Positions 1-5,654 of a stretch of DNA of 5,654 nt are shown here, piece by piece. How positions within the stretch are numbered: position 1 is the stretch's first letter; every line of letters begins with the position of its first letter. The position numbers were made by a program, and so were the translations under genes. The stretch is from Candidatus Omnitrophota bacterium (GTDB lineage Bacteria > Omnitrophota > Gorgyraeia > Gygaellales > Profunditerraquicolaceae): positions 1 to 5,654 of the forward strand of contig JAMWDE010000068.1 of NCBI GenBank assembly GCA_023818905.1, read 5' to 3'. The notes under the pieces were generated by a model. The model saw only the letters and a program-made list of their open reading frames with translations, was not told the origin of the DNA and did no database searches.

Positions 1-2
1 TA

Positions 3-2966
3 CTGCCTAAGATTGAAGAAGAGATTAAGTATGTGAGCGCCAGTACTTACTCTTATACCGCCAAGGATAAAGATGGACGAACCGTAATTGGCATATTAGA
101 TGCTACTTCAGAGACGGAAGTGGTTGATATTTTACACAAAAGGGATCTAGTCGTAATTTCAATTGAAAAGGAGAAGGCTGAAGAAGTTTATGAAGAGGTT
201 AAATATAAGAAGGAGGAAGAAGCCAAGGCCGTTTCTATCCAAAGGACTCCGCACGTTGAGCTTTTAAGTAAATATCCCAATCCTCAAGCAAGGCAGGAAA
301 GGCGCCCTGGCCAATACCGTTCGGATATTCCCAAGGAAAGCAAGTTCTTTAAAATTTATGGCTCAGAAACTGCAAAGGTAAATTTTGCCGTGAGGTTAAT
401 CTCTCAGGAAGAGGCCAAAAAGGAAGAAGAAAAGGATAAGGCACCAAATCAGTTTATGCTGGTGGGTTTAGCAGATAGCACCTTGGGTTATCTTCATGCA
501 AGCGGTGACATCTCCAATTTAGAATCCAGTGTGAATGCTCCCTATGAAGATGGAATCTACGAAGATGGTAAAATTAAACTTTATCTGAAAGGTTTAATCA
601 AGGGTGAATATCTTCTTACTGGTGCAGTGGATACCGATAAGAAAAAGAGCCGTCATCTCTTTGAATATATAAATCCTGAAAAATATTATCCTATCTATGG
701 AGACCAATCTACTTATTTTAATGAGACAGATACACAGGGCAAGTTTTATGTGCGCATAGATAAGGATGATTCATATGGACTTTGGGGGAATTATAATACA
801 CAGGAATTTACCAAAACTGAATTCAGTCGTTACAACCGAACCCTTTCTGGAGCCAGGACCCACATAGAATTAAAAGACTGGGTTGCCAGAGATAAACAGG
901 CAAGCCATATTCCAAAATTAGATTTCTTCTATGCTTTATCTGAACAGGAACAGGTTTCAGAAATCTTTTCTGCTAAGGGTATTTCCGGACCTTTTTGGCT
1001 GAGTAAGACTCCACTTCTGGAATACTCTGAGTCAATCAGGATAGAAACGCGCGATAAAGACCGCTCAGATGTCATCCTGTATACAAGAGTACTAACCCGC
1101 GAGATTGACTACGAGATTAATTACGATTCAGGTCGAATTTTCTTTAAAGAACCTATTTCAACCCGCAATGAGAACGATGACCCTAATTATATCGTTGTGG
1201 ACTACGAATATGTTCCTTTATCCGCTGAAACTAAATATTATCTTACTGGTTCCCGTATTGAGACAAAACTATTTAATGATAGAGTTTCCCTCGGCGGACA
1301 ATTTGTTACTGAAAACCACATCTCCCATAATCCACGCCTCTATGGTTTTGATATGGTGCTTCAACCCAATGCTTCTGGTCGACTGGCAGTAGAATGGGCT
1401 CACTCTGACCATTATCTCAATACCGATGATACTGTACTAAAGAAGGATAATGCCTGGAAGATAGAATTTTCCCAGGTCATCGGTAGATTAAAGTTGCAGA
1501 GTTATTATTCTGATATTGAGAATGGGTTTCGTAATCCTATAAATGTTACTGAGCGAGGAAGAGAGAAATACGGCGCTACTGCTGAATATCAGATTTCGGA
1601 TTACACCAGCCTTCTTCTTGACCATTGGCGCAATCTCTCTACTATATCACAGACCTTTGACCGTCAGAGTTCCTTAGATATTTACCGTAAGAAAGAAAGT
1701 TACTTCTTAGGTGCAGGATACTCCTTTCAAGAATATGAGGATAGATTAGGCCTTACGCCCAATAGAGACATAAACACCATAAATCTTCAAGCAGGTCGTA
1801 AGTTATCCAACAACATTGTAGCCACTCTTGAACAAGAGTATAAGGATGAAAAACAAAGTCAGACAACCTTTGCCCTTGATAACAAGGCATACATTACTAC
1901 CGGACGCTTGGATTACAGAATCAGTCCAGAATCAACCGTTTACATCAAGAATCGTTTTATCAAGGAATTGCATAAACGATACCAGAATATAGCCGGTTTG
2001 GGATTTAGTAGGACGACCACAGAAGGGGATGCCTATGTTGAATACGGTTTTGGCGGAAGGACTGCTCAGACTACATTTGGCTTGAGAAAAGAGCAGAATT
2101 TGAGTGAACGCCTTACGCTATCTAGCTATATGAATAATTGCGTAAGTGCTGACAAGAATGAAGAGAATGTTGGCTTTGGCACTACCTACGAGATGCTCCC
2201 TGGTCTTTTTACCAGGTTTAACTTTGAGAATACGCGCGCCAGAAGTTCTTCAAGTAATTCTTATCAACAGAATAGCCAGTCCGTTGCTTTTGATTATCTT
2301 CCTTATGGTAGTGAGGATTCTTATGGTTTAAAATTTGAACGACGCAGGGCTTCGGTATCCCAAGAGATGAACATATTAGGTTATGCCCAACGTTACATCA
2401 ATAAAGAATTCCGTGTTCTTTTAAATTCAGAGTATCTTACTGAGAGCTCAGCCGATAATACCTTACGCACGGAAAAAAGAGTTATTCTAGGGATGGCCTT
2501 TAGGCCGGTCTACAATGATAAACTGAATATACTTTCCAAATACGAATATAAGGATGAATTAAACCATTCTTCTTCTGGATCCTCCTCTGATTATTACTAC
2601 AATATTATCTCCTGCGAGGTAAACTATGAAATCTCCCCTTTAACCGATATCTTTGGCAAATACGCCCTAAAATTCCAGAAAGAAGAAGATGCAAATATGC
2701 AAACATACTCTTTGATGGATATGATTACAGCAAAGTTGACGCGTAGGCTCACTGATATCTTGGATGTATCTGGTTATTACCGTGTTATTCACGACCGCGA
2801 CAATCGTTTAATCAAGCAAGCACCTGCAATTGAGTTAGGGATGTTATTTTTTAAACATCTACGTTTAGGAGTAGGTTTTAACTTTTTGGATTTTCAGGAT
2901 CGACACTCTGAAGATGAGAGTTACTCTGGGATAGGGCCATATTTTAATCTGGGTGCAAAGTTTTAG
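3..2966 (+). CDS. Large outer-membrane beta-barrel surface protein with GspF/PilC-like N-terminal module (5'-partial)
   Basis: No exact family name is recognised. Numbering residues from GTG 33, residues 5-48 (YSYTAKDKDGR..., G.LDA...EVVDIL..R.LVVISIE) match the N-terminal pattern of GspF/PilC inner-membrane platform proteins, but no transmembrane GspF domain follows. K/E-rich linkers occupy about 45-66 and 124-138. Residues 142-256 contain LYLKGLIKGEYLL, YYPIYGDQSTY and GKFYVRIDKDDSYGLWGNY. These recall a class of large bacterial surface proteins bearing a 'YPVYGDSS' signature, an assignment made from memory. Residues 359-393 (DYEINYDSGRIFF, IVVDYEY) look like a beta-sandwich. From about 400 to 977 amphipathic strands alternate and end in GPYFNLGAKF, with the terminal Phe typical of a BAM signal. 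GTG 33 lacks a clear Shine-Dalgarno site and no signal peptide follows it. The frame is open upstream (LPKIEEEIKYV), so the start is probably outside the window. It is first of three co-oriented genes. Confidence 0.8.
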   Translation: MPKIEEEIKYVSASTYSYTAKDKDGRTVIGILDATSETEVVDILHKRDLVVISIEKEKAEEVYEEVKYKKEEEAKAVSIQRTPHVELLSKYPNPQARQERRPGQYRSDIPKESKFFKIYGSETAKVNFAVRLISQEEAKKEEEKDKAPNQFMLVGLADSTLGYLHASGDISNLESSVNAPYEDGIYEDGKIKLYLKGLIKGEYLLTGAVDTDKKKSRHLFEYINPEKYYPIYGDQSTYFNETDTQGKFYVRIDKDDSYGLWGNYNTQEFTKTEFSRYNRTLSGARTHIELKDWVARDKQASHIPKLDFFYALSEQEQVSEIFSAKGISGPFWLSKTPLLEYSESIRIETRDKDRSDVILYTRVLTREIDYEINYDSGRIFFKEPISTRNENDDPNYIVVDYEYVPLSAETKYYLTGSRIETKLFNDRVSLGGQFVTENHISHNPRLYGFDMVLQPNASGRLAVEWAHSDHYLNTDDTVLKKDNAWKIEFSQVIGRLKLQSYYSDIENGFRNPINVTERGREKYGATAEYQISDYTSLLLDHWRNLSTISQTFDRQSSLDIYRKKESYFLGAGYSFQEYEDRLGLTPNRDINTINLQAGRKLSNNIVATLEQEYKDEKQSQTTFALDNKAYITTGRLDYRISPESTVYIKNRFIKELHKRYQNIAGLGFSRTTTEGDAYVEYGFGGRTAQTTFGLRKEQNLSERLTLSSYMNNCVSADKNEENVGFGTTYEMLPGLFTRFNFENTRARSSSSNSYQQNSQSVAFDYLPYGSEDSYGLKFERRRASVSQEMNILGYAQRYINKEFRVLLNSEYLTESSADNTLRTEKRVILGMAFRPVYNDKLNILSKYEYKDELNHSSSGSSSDYYYNIISCEVNYEISPLTDIFGKYALKFQKEEDANMQTYSLMDMITAKLTRRLTDILDVSGYYRVIHDRDNRLIKQAPAIELGMLFFKHLRLGVGFNFLDFQDRHSEDESYSGIGPYFNLGAKF

Positions 2967-2990
2967 TAATTTTAAAAAAAGGATATCGCT

Positions 2991-3611
2991 ATGATAAAAA
3001 AAATCATTATATCTGGTAAGGTTCATGCAACTTTATTTTTAATTATAATTATGATTACATACAGTTTTGCCCAGGTTACAACTAACTACAGAATACAAGA
3101 TTCTAAGGAAGTGCAGGATTTTAAGGCAAAACAGCAGCAGGAGATGCAGAATTATCTTGCCCAGTTTGAAAAGGAGAATAAAGAGTTTGTGAAAACCTTA
3201 GCGGGTATGCCCAGAGATAAAAAGATTTTAGCGGTAAAGGATTTTATTCTTAAGCAGTATAATAAAAACTGCCTTTTTCGGAAGAAGATGTATGAAGAGC
3301 AGAGGGCATTTATTCAGAGACAACTCAATGATAATCCCAATATCCAGCCCTTTATGAAGAAACGGATGCTTTCCCGTATAGACCAGGATTACCAAGAACT
3401 GAAGGATTTTCATGCAGGTAAGATCAAGCAAGATATGGAATTTCTTGATTGGCTCTTAAAAGATAAGAGCATAGATGGACAGGAGTTAGACAAAAAACTT
3501 CAGGAATTCTTTAAATCCCAAAAGGCCGATGCCCAAGAGTTTTTGAGTTCACAACAGCAAAAATATCGTTTTCGTCAGGAAGATTCATTTATGCCCAAGA
3601 CATCAGAATAA
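2991..3611 (+). CDS. Small secreted, helical, coiled-coil-prone periplasmic protein of unknown function
   Basis: I do not recognise the family. The 206-residue product begins with a basic N-terminus (MIKK) and a hydrophobic stretch ending YSFA|Q, which looks like a signal peptidase I site after Ala27. No lipobox is seen. The mature part is highly charged and Gln/Lys/Glu/Phe-rich. It is predicted almost wholly helical (about 36-190), with segments such as DFKAKQQQEMQNYL and AQEFLSSQQQKYRF and one cysteine at residue 94. Start ATG 2991 has an AAAGGA Shine-Dalgarno-like site at 2978-2983, seven bases upstream. It begins 24 bases after the barrel gene and ends 43 bases before the TpsB gene. The position between two outer-membrane barrels suggests a periplasmic helper, perhaps a chaperone in the broad style of Skp or an adaptor. 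That is inference from composition and context only, since no Skp motif was recognised. Confidence 0.85.
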   Translation: MIKKIIISGKVHATLFLIIIMITYSFAQVTTNYRIQDSKEVQDFKAKQQQEMQNYLAQFEKENKEFVKTLAGMPRDKKILAVKDFILKQYNKNCLFRKKMYEEQRAFIQRQLNDNPNIQPFMKKRMLSRIDQDYQELKDFHAGKIKQDMEFLDWLLKDKSIDGQELDKKLQEFFKSQKADAQEFLSSQQQKYRFRQEDSFMPKTSE

Positions 3612-3640
3612 AAGTCGATCAAGATAAGTTAACGATAAGA

Positions 3641-3646
3641 AAGGAG
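3641..3646 (+). promoter_or_regulatory. Shine-Dalgarno site of the TpsB-type transporter gene
   Basis: AAGGAG lies eight bases before ATG 3655. This fixes the start codon, which is followed at once by a signal peptide. The 43-base gap before the gene shows no terminator-like hairpin or convincing promoter, which supports co-transcription with the two upstream genes. Confidence 0.8.
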
Positions 3647-3654
3647 CGCAAGAG

Positions 3655-5442
3655 ATGTTTAAAAAAAATATTCAAATTGCCTTGCTGTGTTTTCTGGTTA
3701 TTCTCTATTATGCCTCACTTTATGCCGAGAGTCCAGATGAGACTGAGGGAAAGGCAGATATTTTAGAAGGTAAGCTTGCCCAGGAAAAGATAAAAATTGA
3801 GGTCTTGCCAATTGAGATAAGCCTTAAAGAGAAGATAGAGCAGGTAAGGCCAAAGCCAGTGCTTCCCGAAGAAAAAATCAAAATCAAAGAGATTATCGTT
3901 TTAGGTAATACTGTACTTTCTTCTAAAGAGATTAGGGCTATTCTTGGCTCTTTTTTTTACAATAGGCAACTTTCTGGTAAAGAGATGCAGAGATGCGCTG
4001 ACCAGATTAATGACTGGTACAGTCTTAATGGCTATCTTACCTCATATGCTTATGTAGAACCTTCGCGACTCAATGAAGGTATCCTTCAGATTCAATGCGT
4101 TGAGGGGAAAATTGGAGATATAAAAATAGAGGGTAACCGTTACTTTTCAACCAATGTATATATGAAACGAAGCGGAGTTAATAAAGGGGATATCTTCAAT
4201 TTCAAGCAGATTAAAAATAATATTTATAGAACTAATAAACACCCTGACAGAAAGGTTACTATTAACATCAAACCACGTGAAAATTTAGAGTATACGGATA
4301 TCGTCCTTTCTGTCAAAGACAAACTTCCTCTTCACTTTGTCTTTGACCATGACAATTACGGTTCAGAGTATATCCTCTATAAACGTTATAAGAATACTTT
4401 TGTTTTTAATAATTTTACCGGTCGCGATGATGTTTTGAATATAAAGGCGCAATTTTGTGAGGCAGATGCCCAGCGCCTATTTGATCTAGATTATTTTCTA
4501 CCTATAAATAATACCTGGAAGTGGGAATTGTATTATATGCCTTTTAAAAGAGAGAATTATTATTATGGTGATAACGAACAGAGAGGTTTTGAGAAACGCG
4601 CTTATAAATGGTATACCTATCTATATCAAACGATATTTAGCGAGCCAAACCGCGAACTCGTGTTCAATTATGGATTTGTCCAAAAATTTATTTCTTGGTA
4701 TGTGCGCAAGGAAAAACAAAAGGCAGATAGGTTCTGCGCGTTACTCTGGGGTTTTGATTATATGCGGGCAGATGATTACGGAACTTGGGTTGTATCTGAG
4801 GATTTAGAAAAAGGAATACCAAGGATGTTTGGGGCATCAACCGCAGAGGATGGTAGTTGTTCTGTAAAAGGCGCAGGCGGTAAGTATCTAAAACAAAAAT
4901 TAGCCATTGCCCGCAGACAAAAGCTACCTTGGTTTGGTATTGAGATGCTAACAAAGGCACAGATGCAGTATTCAACTCAGGCAATGACCGGGGTAAATGT
5001 CTTCAGTGTAGGTGGCTATATGGGGACAATTGATAACCGCGGTTATCCGCGCGCGCAGATGCCCATGGATTCAGGTTTTTATCTTATGGGAGGATTTTCT
5101 TTCCCTGCTTATTTTATTCCGAAAGACCTAAATATACCTTTCACCCAAAATAAGGCTTATAGCAACCTAAAGTTCTTCAATTTTTTTGAATACGCTAAGG
5201 GATATAAAAGGAGTTGTAAGACCGCAGCAGAGAAGGTAGGAGAATTATACGATCCGGATACAAGCTCAAAGACCGATGATGTCAAAAGGAAGAGTCTGAA
5301 ATCAGCAGGTTGGGGTTTTGCCTTCAATATCCCGGAACATTCGTTATCTATGCGATTTGATATGGCTTGGCCGTTGAACCATAAGATACCGAAGGATGGT
5401 AGTCACCGCCACACCTGGTATAGGGTTACCAAGAATTTTTGA
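3655..5442 (+). CDS. TpsB/FhaC/ShlB-type outer-membrane transporter of two-partner secretion (Omp85 superfamily)
   Basis: This family exports a large TpsA exoprotein across the outer membrane. The 595-residue length is normal for TpsB. A signal peptide (MFKK, hydrophobic core, SLYA|ES) cleaves after about Ala24. A charged linker runs over about 25-74. POTRA 1 is at about 75-152 (IKIKEIIVLGNTVLSSKEI...GILQIQCVEGKIGDI) and POTRA 2 at about 153-222 (IKIEGNRYFS...DIVLSVKD). A barrel fills 225-595 and ends in Phe (VTKNF). The loop-6 region reads GGYMGTIDNRGYP (453-465), so the canonical VRGY appears as NRGY. The usual F-x-D strand motif appears as F-x-E (510-512). RFDMAWPL (567-574) fits the conserved near-C-terminal 'A.PL' strand. 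Two POTRAs rather than five argue against BamA. It is the last gene of the apparent operon. No TpsA gene is in the window, so the cargo is unknown. Confidence 0.87.
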   Translation: MFKKNIQIALLCFLVILYYASLYAESPDETEGKADILEGKLAQEKIKIEVLPIEISLKEKIEQVRPKPVLPEEKIKIKEIIVLGNTVLSSKEIRAILGSFFYNRQLSGKEMQRCADQINDWYSLNGYLTSYAYVEPSRLNEGILQIQCVEGKIGDIKIEGNRYFSTNVYMKRSGVNKGDIFNFKQIKNNIYRTNKHPDRKVTINIKPRENLEYTDIVLSVKDKLPLHFVFDHDNYGSEYILYKRYKNTFVFNNFTGRDDVLNIKAQFCEADAQRLFDLDYFLPINNTWKWELYYMPFKRENYYYGDNEQRGFEKRAYKWYTYLYQTIFSEPNRELVFNYGFVQKFISWYVRKEKQKADRFCALLWGFDYMRADDYGTWVVSEDLEKGIPRMFGASTAEDGSCSVKGAGGKYLKQKLAIARRQKLPWFGIEMLTKAQMQYSTQAMTGVNVFSVGGYMGTIDNRGYPRAQMPMDSGFYLMGGFSFPAYFIPKDLNIPFTQNKAYSNLKFFNFFEYAKGYKRSCKTAAEKVGELYDPDTSSKTDDVKRKSLKSAGWGFAFNIPEHSLSMRFDMAWPLNHKIPKDGSHRHTWYRVTKNF

Positions 5443-5472
5443 TTGAATTATTTTGTGTTACCGCAATATAAT
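5443..5472 (+). promoter_or_regulatory. Candidate sigma70-type promoter at the operon/IS junction
   Basis: TTGAAT (5443-5448, four of six matches to TTGACA) is separated by 18 bases from a perfect TATAAT (5467-5472). It begins directly after the stop codon of the TpsB gene. Predicted initiation near 5479 would transcribe the transposase. The region is A+T-rich, so chance occurrence is a real possibility. Confidence 0.4.
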
Positions 5473-5504
5473 AATGTCACCTTTCTGCAAAGTAGAAATG
5501 TCAG
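5473..5504. repeat. Paired AATGTCA repeats around a short palindrome in the IS terminus
   Basis: AATGTCA occurs at 5473-5479 and 5497-5503 in direct orientation, 24 bases apart. Between them TTTCTGC (5482-5488) and GTAGAAA (5492-5498) form a palindrome with an AAA spacer and one G-U pair. A third TGTCA copy, inverted, lies inside the transposase gene at 5573-5577. Repeated motifs like these are plausible transposase-binding sites, but binding is inferred. Confidence 0.55.
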
Positions 5505-5577
5505 GGTAGATTAATGTAAAATACCATCTCCGAAGAAAAAAGGAGGTGGTATTATGCAAGAACTAATTACCCTGACA
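5499..5577 (+). promoter_or_regulatory. Nested hairpin masking the transposase ribosome-binding site and start codon
   Basis: The inner stem pairs 5520-5531 with 5542-5553: 12 bp, one G-U pair, and a 10-base A-rich loop at 5532-5541. Its 3' arm contains GGAGG (5542-5546), which is the Shine-Dalgarno site seven bases before ATG 5554. The outer stem pairs TGTCAGGGTA (5499-5508) plus ATTA (5510-5513) with TAAT plus TACCCTGACA (5564-5577), leaving only G5509 bulged. The start codon falls in the internal loop between the stems. The base pairing is seen directly. Translational repression is inferred from the known anti-read-through hairpins of IS10 and IS50. Confidence 0.7.
5517..5522 (+). promoter_or_regulatory. 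Weak candidate internal -10 box (TAAAAT)
   Basis: TAAAAT matches five of six positions of the -10 consensus. No good -35 box is found 16-18 bases upstream. If used, initiation near 5529 would drop nearly all of the 5' arms of both stems and leave the transposase ribosome-binding site free. Speculative. Confidence 0.2.
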
Positions 5578-5654
5578 ATGAAGGAACAACTAAGATACGA
5601 AGTAATTAGAGATAGTTTAAGAGGATTGATAAAGGTAAAAGAGGCAGCTGAGCT
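5554..5654 (+). CDS. Helix-turn-helix transposase, N-terminal fragment (3'-partial)
   Basis: Thirty-three codons and two bases of a gene are present before the window ends, with no stop. The N-terminus reads MQELITLTMKEQLRYEVIRD and continues to LIKVKEAAEL. This matches the start of many IS transposases of the ISNCY/IS481-like type: a helix with basic residues, then the first helix of a helix-turn-helix ('..EAAELLG.S.RQ..R') used to bind the inverted repeats. ATG 5554 is chosen because AAAAGGAGG lies seven bases upstream. The later in-frame ATG at 5578 has no comparable site. The catalytic DDE region is outside the window, so family assignment and intactness are open. Confidence 0.72.
   Translation, partial: MQELITLTMKEQLRYEVIRDSLRGLIKVKEAAE

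Larger units (their letters stand above)
5473..5654 (+). mobile_element. Left end of an insertion sequence (truncated by the window edge)
   Basis: The stretch holds a TGTCA-type terminal sequence, a small palindrome, a structured leader and the start of a transposase gene, all facing inward. The boundary is approximate. TGTCACC at 5475 is the likeliest outer end because a second TGTCA copy follows 24 bases later. Neither the right inverted repeat nor a target-site duplication can be seen here. The transposase N-terminus suggests an ISNCY- or IS481-like element, but the catalytic domain is outside the window. Confidence 0.65.

Noticed and set aside
1105..1392. Alternative-frame open stretch inside the large barrel gene
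   Set aside because: It lies wholly inside the barrel gene, has no ribosome-binding site and its translation looks like no protein family; the barrel frame is continuous there.
2146..2331. Second alternative-frame open stretch inside the barrel gene
   Set aside because: Short, hydrophobic by frame effect, no ribosome-binding site, and inside the region encoding clear barrel strands.
3..2966. TonB-dependent receptor
   Set aside because: No TonB box or plug-domain motifs were seen; the N-terminal half has a GspF-like module and beta-sandwich-like region instead.
3228..3431. Minus-strand open stretch inside the helical-protein gene
   Set aside because: It is antisense to a well-supported gene with signal peptide and ribosome-binding site, and it has no signal of its own.
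4565..4984. Overlapping open stretches on both strands inside the TpsB gene (4565-4807 +, 4688-4984 -)
   Set aside because: Both are contained in the barrel part of the TpsB protein, which is continuous and recognisable; no start signals were seen.
3655..5442. BamA or TamA instead of TpsB
   Set aside because: Only two POTRA domains precede the barrel and the length is about 595 residues; BamA usually has five POTRAs. POTRA spacing, the GGY...NRGY loop and the A.PL strand fit TpsB better.
5482..5498. Rho-independent terminator after tpsB
   Set aside because: The 7-bp stem is A+T-rich and no run of T follows, so it fits an IS-end palindrome better than a terminator.
5499..5577. Riboswitch or attenuator leader
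   Set aside because: The structure is explained by simple inverted repeats over a ribosome-binding site; no conserved aptamer motif or U-tract terminator is visible.
1..5654. CRISPR array, tRNA or rRNA gene
   Set aside because: No regularly spaced direct repeats, cloverleaf or rRNA-like stretch was noticed; nearly all of the window is coding.

Overview
The window comes from an A+T-rich, Gram-negative (diderm) bacterium. Two of its proteins are outer-membrane beta-barrels ending in phenylalanine, and one is a periplasmic protein with a signal peptide. Lysine/glutamate-rich linkers, a GspF/PilC-like module on a barrel protein and a divergent two-partner-secretion (TpsB) transporter would suit an uncultivated lineage such as Candidatus Omnitrophota. 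That placement is a guess from style, not a demonstrated taxonomy.

Layout: (1) bases 3-2966, + strand, hold a large outer-membrane protein whose reading frame is open at the left edge, so its true start is probably outside the window. It has a GspF/PilC N-terminal-like module, charged linkers, a beta-rich surface-protein region containing a 'YYPIYGDQSTY' motif, and a long C-terminal barrel. (2) Bases 2991-3611 encode a small, secreted, almost entirely helical protein of unknown function. (3) Bases 3655-5442 encode a TpsB/FhaC/ShlB-type Omp85-superfamily transporter with two POTRA domains and a barrel. The three genes are co-oriented with gaps of 24 and 43 bases, and genes 2 and 3 have their own Shine-Dalgarno sites, so they look like one operon. 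A plausible reading is an envelope or export module: two barrels plus a helical periplasmic factor between them. No TpsA exoprotein is visible.

(4) From about base 5473 to the right edge lies the left end of an insertion sequence. It has a TGTCA-containing terminal region, a small palindrome, and the first 33 codons of a helix-turn-helix transposase starting at ATG 5554. The most striking non-coding feature is a nested RNA fold at 5499-5577. A 12-bp hairpin (one G-U pair) buries the transposase ribosome-binding site, and an outer 14-bp stem with one bulge closes around the start codon. With no terminator visible after the tpsB gene, operon read-through would enter the element with this site masked. 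This resembles the anti-read-through hairpins known for IS10 and IS50.
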